Origin: Parvibaculum lavamentivorans DS-1
GTDB lineage: Bacteria > Pseudomonadota > Alphaproteobacteria > Parvibaculales > Parvibaculaceae
Assembly (NCBI RefSeq): GCF_000017565.1
Contig: NC_009719.1
Span: 2,587,001-2,651,000, forward strand
DNA length: 64,000 nt
Reading direction: 5' to 3'
Under the pieces are notes generated by a model that worked only from the letters and a program-made list of their open reading frames with translations, was not told the origin of the DNA and ran no database searches. Below, piece by piece: positions 12,261 to 20,491 of the stretch. A program made the translations under genes and the position numbers. Position 1 is the stretch's first letter. Each line of letters opens with the position of its first letter.

Positions 12261-12971
12261 ATGTCGATTTGGGGAAAAATCGCGGGCGCCGGCGTTGGCT
12301 TAGCCGTCGGTGGGCCCTTGGGTGCGCTTCTGGGAGCGGTCGCCGGGCATATCGTCGTCGACCGCGCACTCCAGGACAGCGAGGTCGTGTTCACGATCGC
12401 CCTTATCGCGCTTTCGGCGAAGATGGCGAAAGCCGACGGCGAAGTCAGCGATGCCGAGATCAGGGCCTTTGAAGAGATCTTCCAGGTGCCGCCCGGCGAG
12501 GCGAAGAATGTCTCGCGGGTCTACAAGGTGGCGCAGCAGGATGTTGCCGGCTTCGAGGCCTATGCGCGGCAGGTGGCCCGTATCTATCAGGACCGGCCCG
12601 CCGTCCTCGAAGACGTGATTGACGCGCTCTTTCATATTGCGAAGGCGGATGGTCATGTTCACGTGCAGGAGCTCGAATATCTGCGCATCGTCGCGGATAT
12701 TTTCGGCTTCTCCGAAATCGAGTTCGCCCGTATCCGCGCCAGCCATCTCGGCCACGAGAAAGGCGATCCCTATCTCGTGCTCGGCATCACGCCCGGTATT
12801 TCCGATGAAGACCTCAAGAAAGCCTATCGCCGGCTGGTCCGGGAGAACCATCCGGATACGTTGATCGCGCGCGGCGTGCCGAAGGAGCTTGTGACCATCG
12901 CCAACGAGAAGCTGGCGGCGATCAATGTCGCCTATGGAAAGATCGTGGCTCAACGCGGCATCGCCGCCTAG
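12261..12971 (+). CDS. TerB and J-domain protein (DjlA-like co-chaperone)
   Basis: The 236-residue product has a short glycine/alanine-rich hydrophobic N-terminus (residues 5-35, possibly membrane-associated). A TerB-like helical domain follows (about 45-150, with [20 protein letters not shown] and [17 protein letters not shown], both acidic metal-binding-like repeats). The C-terminal J-domain contains the essential HPD motif (ENHPDTL). This is the architecture of DjlA, which stimulates DnaK ATPase at the inner membrane. It is divergent from the 5-oxoprolinase gene. Confidence 0.85.
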   Translation: MSIWGKIAGAGVGLAVGGPLGALLGAVAGHIVVDRALQDSEVVFTIALIALSAKMAKADGEVSDAEIRAFEEIFQVPPGEAKNVSRVYKVAQQDVAGFEAYARQVARIYQDRPAVLEDVIDALFHIAKADGHVHVQELEYLRIVADIFGFSEIEFARIRASHLGHEKGDPYLVLGITPGISDEDLKKAYRRLVRENHPDTLIARGVPKELVTIANEKLAAINVAYGKIVAQRGIAA

Positions 12972-13014
12972 ACCACCAAGTATTCGCGAAGTATTTCCGG
13001 CGTCTTCTAAAGCC

Positions 13015-13098
13015 GGGGATATCCCGTCTCTCAAGCAGGGGATATCCCGTGTGCGAAGCCGGGGGATATCTCGTTTTCAAAGGCCGGGGATATCGCGT
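13015..13098. repeat. Four-copy GGGGATATCnCGT tandem array, 23-24 bp period
   Basis: The 13-mer GGGGATATCCCGT occurs at 13015 and 13038, and one-base variants occur at 13062 (GGGGATATCTCGT) and 13086 (GGGGATATCGCGT). The start-to-start distances are 23, 24 and 24 bp. The first two copies contain the perfect palindrome GGGATATCCC. Spacers are not conserved apart from a preceding AGCC/GGCC. The regular spacing close to two helical turns suggests a protein-binding array, but the factor is unknown. Confidence 0.75.
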
Positions 13099-13150
13099 TT
13101 TCCGGGGGCGGCGGGGACAAGTTTTCCGGGAAACAGGGCCGGGAAAAGGG

Positions 13151-13205
13151 CACCCTAATTCCGGGTGTTGCTCTTTATGACGGTTCGATTGCAGTTTGAT
13201 GACAG
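13151..13205 (-). promoter_or_regulatory. Triple Pho-box-like direct repeat followed by hairpin
   Basis: On the minus strand three 7-mers lie exactly 11 bp apart: CTGTCAT (13205-13199), CTGCAAT (13194-13188) and CCGTCAT (13183-13177), with 4-base spacers caaa and cgaa. This matches the PhoB box layout (CTGTCAT-N4-CTGTCAT). Ten bases beyond, still on the minus strand, is a CACCC/GGGTG hairpin (13167-13151). No minus-strand gene follows, since the next gene that way is the 3' end of the J-domain gene. The target is therefore unclear; an untranslated RNA or a repeat element is possible. Confidence 0.45.
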
Positions 13206-13368
13206 TCGGCCGCAAACGGGGTATTTATCCCCGCGCGGCGCCTGCGCGCCGCACCGAGCCTGACCCCCTTTTTTCTCTCTTCCGCCCTATGCGTGGGCCT
13301 GCGCCTGCGCTAACAACGGGCCGCAAGGCGCCGGCCGGACGGAGCCGCCGGAAAGACATGGATTCGCG

Positions 13369-14235
13369 ATGACCCCCCTCCATCTGGGCTTCATGGTCCT
13401 CATCAACCTGATCTGGGGTTTCGCGCTCATTGCGGCGAAGGTCTCGCTCGACCATTTTCCGCCGCTGCTCTTCGCGGCGTTGCGCTTCACGCTGATCGTG
13501 CTGGTGCTGTTTCCGTTCCTGAAGATACATCGTGGACGGATGAAAGAGGTCATCATCATCGCGCTTTGCGCGGGGCCTGTCGGGTTCGGTTTTTTCTTTG
13601 TCGGCCTTGCGCTGTCCAATGCCTCCGTCGTCGCCGTCACCAGCCAGCTCGGCGTGCCTTTTGCCACCATCATGTCGATCTTCTTCCTGAAGGAGCAGGT
13701 CCACTGGCGGCGCTGGCTCGGTATCTCGCTCTCGTTCCTCGGCGTCATGATCATCAGCTTCGATCCCGCCGTCTTCACCTATATCGACGGACTTCTGTTC
13801 GTCGTCGCTTCCGCCCTGGTCGGCTCGGTCAGCACCATCTTCCAGCGCCAGTTGAAGAATGTCGGCGTTTTCGAGTTGCAGGCATGGATCGCGATTGCGG
13901 CGGCGCCCCTCATGCTCGGCGCCTCGGCGATCTTTGAGCGCGATCTCCTTGGGCTCGTTCTCACGGCCGATCTGCTGGATTGGGCGGGCGTCTTTTACGT
14001 CGCCTTCGCGTCCAGCCTTGTCGGTCATGCGGGCATCTACTACCTGCTGCAACGCTACGAGGTGACGCAGACGGCGCCACTCACGCTGCTGTCGCCCGTG
14101 TTTACGGTGTTTTTCGCGGTTATGCTCCTTGGCGAAGTGCTCACGTCGCGTATGCTGGTCGGCGCGCTGGTCGCCCTGACCGGCGTTCTGATCGTGTCGA
14201 TAAGACAGAAGCGGATTGTGGCTACGGGACCCTGA
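13369..14235 (+). CDS. EamA/DMT-family membrane transporter
   Basis: This 288-residue protein has about ten hydrophobic helices in two repeated EamA units. The first runs from HLGFMVLINLIWGFALI; the second starts near LLFVVASALVGSVSTIFQRQ. Typical signatures are ASVVAVTSQLGVPFATIMSIFFLKE and APLTLLSPVFTVFFAVMLLGE, both ending in the family's Glu. DMT proteins export or import small metabolites at the inner membrane; the substrate cannot be inferred. The stop overlaps the next start by one base (TGATG), coupling it to the amidase gene. Confidence 0.88.
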   Translation: MTPLHLGFMVLINLIWGFALIAAKVSLDHFPPLLFAALRFTLIVLVLFPFLKIHRGRMKEVIIIALCAGPVGFGFFFVGLALSNASVVAVTSQLGVPFATIMSIFFLKEQVHWRRWLGISLSFLGVMIISFDPAVFTYIDGLLFVVASALVGSVSTIFQRQLKNVGVFELQAWIAIAAAPLMLGASAIFERDLLGLVLTADLLDWAGVFYVAFASSLVGHAGIYYLLQRYEVTQTAPLTLLSPVFTVFFAVMLLGEVLTSRMLVGALVALTGVLIVSIRQKRIVATGP

Positions 14236-14978
14236 TGCACATTCCTTGCACGGAGCGGCCTTCACCCAATTTCAACGAGCGGCCGGCGGGCCGCGCTGTC
14301 GATATTCTGCTGCTGCATTATACCGGCATGGAAAGCGGCGAGGCCGCGGCCTCGCGGCTATGCGATGCGGCGGCGAAGGTCTCCGCACATTATCTCGTCG
14401 ATGAGGATGGAGCGGTCACACGCATGGTGCCGGAGCATCTGCGCGCCTGGCATGCGGGTGTCGGCAACTGGGCAGGCGAGACCGATATCAACGGATGTTC
14501 GATCGGCATCGAGATCGTCAATGGCGGGCATGATTTCGGCTGTCCGCCTTATCCCGAAGCGCAGATGAAAGCGGTGGAAGCCCTTTCGCTTGAAATTCTT
14601 TCCCGCCATCCGATACAGGCGCGGCGCGTGCTCGCCCATTCGGATATCGCGCCGGCGCGAAAGGCGGACCCGGGCGAATGGTTCGACTGGGCAAGGCTCG
14701 CGCGTGCTGGCGTGGGTGTCTGGGTCGAACCGGAGCCTGTCGGAGAAGGACCCGTTCTTCGCGAGGGAGACCGTGGAGACACGGTTGCGGAGTTGCAATA
14801 TCTGCTCGCCGATTACGGCTACGGGCTTGAAGTGCTTGGCCGGTACGACGAAGCGACGAAGGCTGTCGTGACGGCATTTCAGCGTCACTTCCGTCCTCAA
14901 AAAGTCGACGGGGTGGCGGATGTTTCCACCGTCACCACGCTCCGCCGGCTTCTCGAGGCCGTGAAGTCCCTCGCTTAA
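14235..14978 (+). CDS. N-acetylmuramoyl-L-alanine amidase (AmpD-like) with peptidoglycan-binding domain
   Basis: The 247-residue product has an Amidase_2 zinc domain: first His ligand in ILLLHYTGM, second in VLAHSDIAP, and the Asp of KADPG nearby. A C-terminal PG_binding_1 domain follows (about 180-245, GDRGDTVAELQYLL...AVVTAFQRHF). There is no N-terminal signal peptide, so a cytoplasmic role in recycling anhydro-muropeptides (AmpD/AmiD type) is likely. The start overlaps the EamA stop; a longer upstream frame lies inside that gene and was not used. The end overlaps the convergent gene by 4 bp. Confidence 0.88.
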   Translation: MHIPCTERPSPNFNERPAGRAVDILLLHYTGMESGEAAASRLCDAAAKVSAHYLVDEDGAVTRMVPEHLRAWHAGVGNWAGETDINGCSIGIEIVNGGHDFGCPPYPEAQMKAVEALSLEILSRHPIQARRVLAHSDIAPARKADPGEWFDWARLARAGVGVWVEPEPVGEGPVLREGDRGDTVAELQYLLADYGYGLEVLGRYDEATKAVVTAFQRHFRPQKVDGVADVSTVTTLRRLLEAVKSLA

Positions 14979-15937
14979 GGGATCAATGTGACGCGTCCGA
15001 TAGCCTGACGGCTCTCGATATATTCATGAGCGGCGGCGGCTTCCTTCAACGGAAAGGACTTGTCGAGGACGACTTTCAGTTCGCCCTTTGCAATGTCGTC
15101 GATCAGTTTCTGGATGTTGTCGTGCACGCGGTCGCTGAAAATTTCGGCGCCAAGGAAGACGCCGGACAGGGACTGATTGCCGCCCATCATGGTTGAGACG
15201 TCGACGCGCATTTCTTCGCGGCCGGCATTGCCGACCATCGAGATGCGGCCCCGATAGCCAAGGGCGAGGATCGACTTCTGGAGGGTCGAGCCGCCGACGG
15301 GATCGACGACGAGGTTCACGCCGCGATTGTCGGTGAGGCGTTTTGCTTCGGCGACCAGGTCCTGCGTCTTGTAGTTGATACCGTGGTCCATGCCGTATTT
15401 CTTCAGGCTTTCGAGCCGTTCGTCGCTCGATGCCGTTGCGATGACGGTGGCGCCGGCTCTTTTTGCGATCTGGATCGCGGCCAGGCCGACGGCTCCGGCG
15501 CCTGCCTGCACGAGAACGGTTTCGCCGGGCTGCAGGCGTCCGAATTCGAAGAGGCAATCATGTGCCGTGCCGAAGGGGACGGGAATCGCCGCCGCTTCAC
15601 GAATGTCCATGTTGTCGGGGACGACCCATGCGGTGCGGGCGAAGACCGAGCGCAGTTCCGCGTGAGAGCCGTGCATGTTGACGGTGGTGACGCGCTGGCC
15701 GGGCTTCAGATGCGTGACCTCGGCGCCGACTTCGACGATCGTGCCGGCCGCCTGGTAGCCGACGATGTGGGGCTTCGAGGCGAGTTCGCCGCGCGCGCGG
15801 TTCAGCGTATCGCCGCCTTCGATGCTGACGGCTTCGACCTTGATGACGATGCCCTGAGGCAGGCATTCGGGGTCGGGCACGTCCTCGTATTTCAATACGC
15901 TCGGCGGACCGTTCTCGTAATAGACCGCAGCTTTCAT
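14975..15937 (-). CDS. Quinone oxidoreductase-like medium-chain dehydrogenase
   Basis: The 320-residue protein is an MDR-superfamily reductase: N-terminal GroES-like domain (IVGYQAAGTIVEVGAEV) and NAD(P)-binding Rossmann loop VLVQAGAGAVGLAAIQIAKRAG. Zinc ligands are absent. The C-terminal helix SRQAIGRVTLIP is typical of the quinone oxidoreductase branch. It is related to, but clearly different from, the MDR protein encoded at 7473-8453. Its end overlaps the convergent amidase gene by 4 bp. The substrate is unknown. Confidence 0.86.
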   Translation of the reverse strand: MKAAVYYENGPPSVLKYEDVPDPECLPQGIVIKVEAVSIEGGDTLNRARGELASKPHIVGYQAAGTIVEVGAEVTHLKPGQRVTTVNMHGSHAELRSVFARTAWVVPDNMDIREAAAIPVPFGTAHDCLFEFGRLQPGETVLVQAGAGAVGLAAIQIAKRAGATVIATASSDERLESLKKYGMDHGINYKTQDLVAEAKRLTDNRGVNLVVDPVGGSTLQKSILALGYRGRISMVGNAGREEMRVDVSTMMGGNQSLSGVFLGAEIFSDRVHDNIQKLIDDIAKGELKVVLDKSFPLKEAAAAHEYIESRQAIGRVTLIP

Positions 15938-16006
15938 TTTGTTTCTCCCGGTACTGAGTTTCTGTCCTGCCCCATATCGGTACGGGCGGCGGCAATCGCA
16001 ATAGCC

Positions 16007-16035
16007 TTGACCTACGCGCCTTTTAGGCCCATTTC
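16007..16035 (+). promoter_or_regulatory. Candidate rnpB promoter
   Basis: TTGACC (16007-16012), a 17-bp spacer and CATTTC (16030-16035) place a start about 7 bp further, at the first paired base of the RNase P RNA (16042). The -10 is poor but the geometry fits. Confidence 0.4.
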
Positions 16036-16041
16036 CACTCC

Positions 16042-16411
<370 letters not shown>

Positions 16412-16418
16412 ACCTTCT

Positions 16419-16471
16419 CTGTCATTGAACTGTCATCAAACTGTCACAAACACGTTTTGAGGGGAAACGTG
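16419..16471 (+). promoter_or_regulatory. Triple Pho-box-like direct repeat followed by hairpin
   Basis: CTGTCAT (16419-16425), CTGTCAT (16430-16436) and CTGTCAC (16441-16447) are spaced exactly 11 bp, with spacers tgaa and caaa. Two are perfect matches to the PhoB half-site. A 7-bp hairpin (CACGTTT 16451-16457 with AAACGTG 16465-16471) follows at once. It sits 8 bp after the end of rnpB and 340 bp before mraZ. No good -10 follows at PhoB spacing, so the target is uncertain. Confidence 0.5.
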
Positions 16472-16614
16472 GAAGGAGCAACGCGTGACGCGCGCCGGAT
16501 CGTGCCGGGTGGAGGAGGATGTAGTGGCGAGGGGGAGGCGGCGTCCCGGACTGGCACGAAGCGAGTATTGAAGCAGATGAATGTTCTATTTATGTTCTCA
16601 AAGTATTTGCAATT

Positions 16615-16629
16615 TTAACGACCTGTTAA
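16615..16629. promoter_or_regulatory. CtrA-like box TTAA-N7-TTAA
   Basis: TTAA (16615-16618), seven bases (cgacctg) and TTAA (16626-16629) match the core consensus for the alphaproteobacterial cell-cycle regulator CtrA. The box lies about 47 bp upstream of the -35 of the mraZ promoter, in a position to tie division-gene transcription to the cell cycle. The match is seen; binding is inferred. Confidence 0.5.
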
Positions 16630-16675
16630 GCATGTCGAATGGCGCGCAAAACCGCGAAAATACTAGGCTTTCCCG

Positions 16676-16704
16676 TTGACGCCCATAGTATCCCATGCTA
16701 TCCC
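16676..16704 (+). promoter_or_regulatory. Candidate mraZ (dcw) promoter
   Basis: TTGACG at 16676-16681, a 17-bp spacer and TATCCC at 16699-16704 form a sigma-70 type promoter. The MraZ boxes run through the spacer and the -10, consistent with repression by MraZ. The leader to the mraZ ATG would be about 100 nt. Confidence 0.5.
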
Positions 16705-16715
16705 ATGATGTCCCG
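16681..16715 (-). promoter_or_regulatory. MraZ operator: four 10-bp-spaced TGGGN boxes
   Basis: Read on the minus strand, TGGGC, TGGGA, TGGGA and CGGGA end at 16681, 16691, 16701 and 16711, exactly one helical turn apart (10 bp) with 5-base spacers. This is the published layout of MraZ-binding repeats upstream of dcw operons (TGGGN with N5 spacing). The overlap with the predicted -10 suggests autorepression of the cluster. Confidence 0.7.
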
Positions 16716-16810
16716 TAAACGGCCATGCTGCCCCGAATGGCACCTGCCGGTCCCGCGGACAATGGACGCTCCATGGCAGGGGGCGGTCCGATAGAGGGAG
16801 TAGTCGGACG

Positions 16811-17296
16811 ATGAACTCGTTCCGGGGGCGTTACACGAACAAGATCGACTCGAAGGGACGCGTTTCCGTTCCTGCGAAGTTTCGTGCCGTCTCGATCGCC
16901 CAGGGACTCAACGGGATCATCTGCTTTCCGCCGTTGAGCGAGGGCAAGTTCATCGAGGGCTGCGGCCCCGCCTTTTCCGAAGAAATCGACCGAATGCTCG
17001 ACCGGCTGGACCCGTTCTCCGAGGAGCGCGACATGCTTGCCTCCGTGCTGCTCGGCGAGAGCGCGGAGCTGATGTTCGACGCGGATGGACGCGTGAACCT
17101 GCCGGACAATCTGCGCGAACTGGCCGGGCTCACCGATGAGGTGGTTTTCGTCGGTGCCGGCCCGCGCTTCCAGATCTGGGAACCCGGCGCTTATGCGGCC
17201 TTTGCGGTCGAGGCGCAGAAACGGGTTCCGGGCTTCCGCGAATTGCTGAAATCAACACAAGCTTCCCTGCGACCTGAGGGCGGGGGCGGCCGATGA
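16811..17296 (+). CDS. mraZ: Transcriptional regulator MraZ
   Basis: The 161-residue product has two AbrB/SpoVT-like beta domains, with the family start [24 protein letters not shown] and the second repeat around [21 protein letters not shown]. MraZ forms ring oligomers that bind repeated TGGGN boxes and repress the dcw operon; such boxes lie at 16681-16715. It is the first gene of the cluster. GGGAG lies upstream of the ATG. The stop overlaps rsmH by 4 bp. Confidence 0.97.
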   Translation: MNSFRGRYTNKIDSKGRVSVPAKFRAVSIAQGLNGIICFPPLSEGKFIEGCGPAFSEEIDRMLDRLDPFSEERDMLASVLLGESAELMFDADGRVNLPDNLRELAGLTDEVVFVGAGPRFQIWEPGAYAAFAVEAQKRVPGFRELLKSTQASLRPEGGGGR

Positions 17297-18312
17297 GCGA
17301 TAACGGCCAGAACAGCGCCTCCCCCCATATCCCGGTGATGCTGGCCGATGTGCTCGATGTGCTGAAGCCCCGCGATGGCGGCGTATATGTAGACGGCACT
17401 TTCGGCGCGGGCGGCTATACGCGCGCGATCCTCGGCTCGGCCGATTGCGCGGTGCTGGCGATCGACCGCGACCCGACGGCGATCCTTCGCGGCCGCGCGC
17501 TCGCAACCGAATTCGCCGGCCGGCTGACGCTGATCGAAGGCCGCTTCGGCGACATGAAGCGCCTCGTTCGCGAACTCGGTCATGGCACGGTCGACGGTGT
17601 GGTGCTCGATATCGGCGTTTCGTCGATGCAGCTCGACCAGGCGGAGCGGGGCTTCTCGTTCCAGCAGGACGGGCCGCTCGACATGCGCATGGGCGGCGAG
17701 GGGCCTTCCGCCGCCGATGTGGTCAATCATTTCGACGAAGCCGATCTCGCGCGCATCATCGCCGTCTATGGCGAGGAGAAGCGGGCGCGGGCGGTGGCGC
17801 GCGCCATCGTGGCGGCACGGCAGACGGCGGAACTCCACCGCACGCTCGAGCTTGCAGATCTTGTCGCCAGTGTCATCCACCGCAAGCCGCAGGACCGTAT
17901 TCACCCCGCGACACGGACCTTCCAGGCGCTGCGCATCTTCGTGAATGACGAACTGGGCGAGCTCGCACGCGGGCTCTCCGGCGCGGAAGACCTGCTGCAT
18001 GAGGGCGGCCGGCTTGCCGTCGTTGCCTTTCATTCGCTCGAAGACCGGATCGTGAAGCGCTTCCTCACGGCGCGGACGGGGCGGGCAGGCCGGGCCAACC
18101 GCTACATGCCGGAACGCGACGAAGTGGCACCGTCTTTCCGCGAAATCGCGCACAAGGCGATGAAGGCATCGGAAGAGGAAGTCGAGATCAATGTCCGCGC
18201 GCGTTCCGCAAAGCTGAGGGCGGCGGAACGCACGGCCGCACCCGCGCTGCCGCTCGACCTGGCCGCGCTCGGCTTTCGCGCCGTTCCCACGCTCGATGGG
18301 AGCCTCGCATGA
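17293..18312 (+). CDS. rsmH: 16S rRNA (cytosine-1402-N4)-methyltransferase
   Basis: RsmH (MraW) methylates C1402 of 16S rRNA using SAM. The 339-residue length fits. Family motifs are clear: [28 protein letters not shown] (SAM loop), [39 protein letters not shown] and [13 protein letters not shown]. It overlaps mraZ and ftsL by 4 bp each. Confidence 0.98.
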   Translation: MSDNGQNSASPHIPVMLADVLDVLKPRDGGVYVDGTFGAGGYTRAILGSADCAVLAIDRDPTAILRGRALATEFAGRLTLIEGRFGDMKRLVRELGHGTVDGVVLDIGVSSMQLDQAERGFSFQQDGPLDMRMGGEGPSAADVVNHFDEADLARIIAVYGEEKRARAVARAIVAARQTAELHRTLELADLVASVIHRKPQDRIHPATRTFQALRIFVNDELGELARGLSGAEDLLHEGGRLAVVAFHSLEDRIVKRFLTARTGRAGRANRYMPERDEVAPSFREIAHKAMKASEEEVEINVRARSAKLRAAERTAAPALPLDLAALGFRAVPTLDGSLA

Positions 18313-18680
18313 TCCGCATCATCAACCTTCTTCTCGTCATGGCGGTGATCGGCCTATCGGTGGGTCTCTACGACATCAAGTATCGCGCCGAGAGCGCCGA
18401 CCGGCAGGCGCGCCAGCTCGAGCAGCGGATTGCGAAGGAACAGGAAGCGATTCGTGTGCTCCGCGCCGAGTGGAGCTATCTGAACCAGCCCGAAAGGCTG
18501 CAGGAGCTTGCCGCGCGCTATTCGGCGCTGAAGCCGCTGACGGCGGCGCAGATCGGCTCCTTCGAGGACGTACCGATGCCGCATATGGCGGATGAATTTT
18601 ATGCGCCGTCGAACCGCCAGCCGCTCGGCGGCTATGCGGGCGTTGCCGTGTCCGGCATGACAGGGAGTACCGTCAGATGA
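18309..18680 (+). CDS. ftsL: Cell division protein FtsL
   Basis: This 123-residue bitopic protein has a single membrane helix near residues 5-24 ([20 protein letters not shown]). A periplasmic coiled coil follows ([32 protein letters not shown] split over about 28-62), and then [13 protein letters not shown], the conserved FtsL ending. It links FtsI/FtsW to FtsQ in the divisome. Identity rests on the coiled coil, size and fixed position between rsmH and ftsI, since the family diverges strongly in sequence. Confidence 0.9.
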   Translation: MIRIINLLLVMAVIGLSVGLYDIKYRAESADRQARQLEQRIAKEQEAIRVLRAEWSYLNQPERLQELAARYSALKPLTAAQIGSFEDVPMPHMADEFYAPSNRQPLGGYAGVAVSGMTGSTVR

Positions 18681-20440
18681 TCGGCCGCCGCACAGACACG
18701 AGGTCTTCCGCACGCTACCTGCCGCTCGGTTATGACGCCATCGCCAAGCCGCGCCAGCAGCGAGCGGGCGAGGGCGCGAGCGGCCGTACGCCGTCGCAGC
18801 GCCGGATTTTTCTCGCGCTCACGATTTTCGTCGCCTGTTTCACGCTGGTCGGCGCGCGGCTGGTCGGCCTTGCGATCGTCGGCAACAGCATGGAAAGCAC
18901 CATCATCGCCGCCGGCCCGACGCAGATCCACCGGCCCGATGTCGTCGACCGCAATGGCGAGGTAATGGCGACGGATATCGCGACGGCATCGCTGTTTGCG
19001 GATGGGCGCTATGTGATCGATCCGGTGGAAACGGCGCAACAGCTTGTGAGTGTGCTTCCCGACCTCGACGCGGCGGATGTGGCGCGGAAGCTCGCTTCCG
19101 GCAAAGCCTTTATCTGGCTGAAGCGCGACCTTACGCCGAAGCAGCAATACGCGGTTCACTATCTCGGCCTGCCTGGCCTCGACTTCCGCAATGAGAAGCG
19201 GCGCGTCTATCCGAACGGCAAGACGGGCTCCAACGTGCTCGGCATGGTCGATCTCGACAATCGCGGCACGGCGGGCATCGAACGCTACATGGACCGTGAA
19301 CTGGCGCGCAGGGACGAATTCGACTTGCCGCGTTTCGATCGCGGCACAACCGTCATGCTGTCTCTCGACCTGCATGTTCAACATGCGCTGCGCGACGAGC
19401 TCGAAAAGGCAATGAGGGAATTCAGCGCGCTCGGCGCGGCGGGCGTCATCATGGATGTGCATACGGGCGAAGTGGTGGCCATGACTTCGCTGCCGGATTT
19501 CGATCCGAACGATCCGATGTCGTCTCCCGATGAAACGCGTTTCAACCGGGCGACGCTCGGCGTTTATGAAATGGGTTCGGTCTTCAAGGCGGTGACGCTT
19601 GCTGCCGCGCTGGACAGCGGCAAGGTGGATCTCAATGGCAGCTTCGACGCGACGAAGCCCTTGAAGGTCGCGCGCTTCACCATTCACGATTTCCATGCCG
19701 AGAACCGCTGGCTCAGCGTGCCGGAAGTCTTCATCCATTCGTCGAATATCGGCACGGCGAAAATCGCCCTGCAGCTCGGCGGCGAGGAGCACCGGGCCTA
19801 TCTCGGCCGCTTCGGCCTTCTCACGCGGCCGGATATCGAGCTGCCGGAGGCGGGGGCGCCGCTGCTGCCCGCGCGCTGGGGCGAGCTTGCCACGATCACG
19901 ACATCATACGGCCACGGCATTGCCGTGACGCCGCTGCAAGTAGTGAGCGCGGTGTCGACCATCGTGAATGGCGGCTTCAAGGTGAAGCCGACTTTCCTGC
20001 GCCACAACGAACCGCGGCTCGGAGAGCGCGTGGTCTCGACGGAAACGAGCAACGTAATGCGCGGTCTGCTGCGGATGGTTGTTGCCGAGGGCACGGGCAA
20101 GAAGGCGGATGTGCCGGGCTTTCCGGTGATGGGAAAGACGGGCACGGCGGAAAAGCCGGAAAACGGACGCTATGCACGCAACAAGCTCATCACTTCCTTC
20201 ATCAGCGCCTTTCCGGCGAACGATCCCCGCTACGCCATGATCGTGATGTTCGATGAGCCCAAGGCAACCAAGGACACATATGGGTACGCGACCGCCGGCT
20301 GGAACGCGGCGCCGGTAACGGCGCGCGTGGTGTCGCGCGTTGCGCCGCTGCTCGGCATTCGGCCGGCCCCGAAGGCGCTGCCGGAGGGATTGAGGGAGGC
20401 GAAGCTTGTGTCCTTCGAGACGATGACGGGCGGACAGTGA
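18677..20440 (+). CDS. ftsI: Division-specific penicillin-binding protein 3 (peptidoglycan transpeptidase)
   Basis: The 587-residue product has an N-terminal cytoplasmic tail and one membrane helix (about residues 52-72). A PBP dimer domain and a transpeptidase domain follow, with all three active-site motifs: GSVFK (Ser301, Lys304), SSN in IHSSNIGTAK, and KTG (Lys487). It crosslinks septal peptidoglycan with the glycosyltransferase FtsW encoded in the same cluster. A 51-bp gap follows before murE, the longest gap between mraZ and ftsA. Confidence 0.97.
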   Translation: MIGRRTDTRSSARYLPLGYDAIAKPRQQRAGEGASGRTPSQRRIFLALTIFVACFTLVGARLVGLAIVGNSMESTIIAAGPTQIHRPDVVDRNGEVMATDIATASLFADGRYVIDPVETAQQLVSVLPDLDAADVARKLASGKAFIWLKRDLTPKQQYAVHYLGLPGLDFRNEKRRVYPNGKTGSNVLGMVDLDNRGTAGIERYMDRELARRDEFDLPRFDRGTTVMLSLDLHVQHALRDELEKAMREFSALGAAGVIMDVHTGEVVAMTSLPDFDPNDPMSSPDETRFNRATLGVYEMGSVFKAVTLAAALDSGKVDLNGSFDATKPLKVARFTIHDFHAENRWLSVPEVFIHSSNIGTAKIALQLGGEEHRAYLGRFGLLTRPDIELPEAGAPLLPARWGELATITTSYGHGIAVTPLQVVSAVSTIVNGGFKVKPTFLRHNEPRLGERVVSTETSNVMRGLLRMVVAEGTGKKADVPGFPVMGKTGTAEKPENGRYARNKLITSFISAFPANDPRYAMIVMFDEPKATKDTYGYATAGWNAAPVTARVVSRVAPLLGIRPAPKALPEGLREAKLVSFETMTGGQ

Positions 20441-20491
20441 GAAGAAAAGTGCCGGCAATGACCGGCGCAAGTTGACGAGACGATAGACGGA

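Larger units (their letters stand above)
12972..13368. other. Gene-free intergenic region with repeat arrays
   Basis: No convincing gene lies between the J-domain protein and the EamA transporter. The 397 bp hold a four-copy GGGGATATC tandem array (13015-13098), two GTTTTCCGGG copies near 13098 and 13130, a CACCC/GGGTG hairpin (13151-13167), a triple Pho-box-like array (13177-13205) and a GGGG...CCCC palindrome (13218-13232). These open frames are arginine-rich shadows and are not credible proteins. Confidence 0.6.
16412..16810. other. Gene-free regulatory leader of the dcw cluster
   Basis: The 399 bp between rnpB and mraZ hold a triple Pho-box-like array with hairpin (16419-16471), a CtrA-like box (16615-16629), a promoter (16676-16704) and four MraZ boxes (16681-16715). 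I see no gene in it. The part from 16565 to 16680 is notably richer in A and T than its surroundings. Confidence 0.7.

Noticed and set aside
12136-12369. N-terminal extension of the 5-oxoprolinase
   Set aside because: The extension is Arg-rich, overlaps the divergent J-domain gene start, and the conserved ATPase loop begins right after the ATG at 12135.
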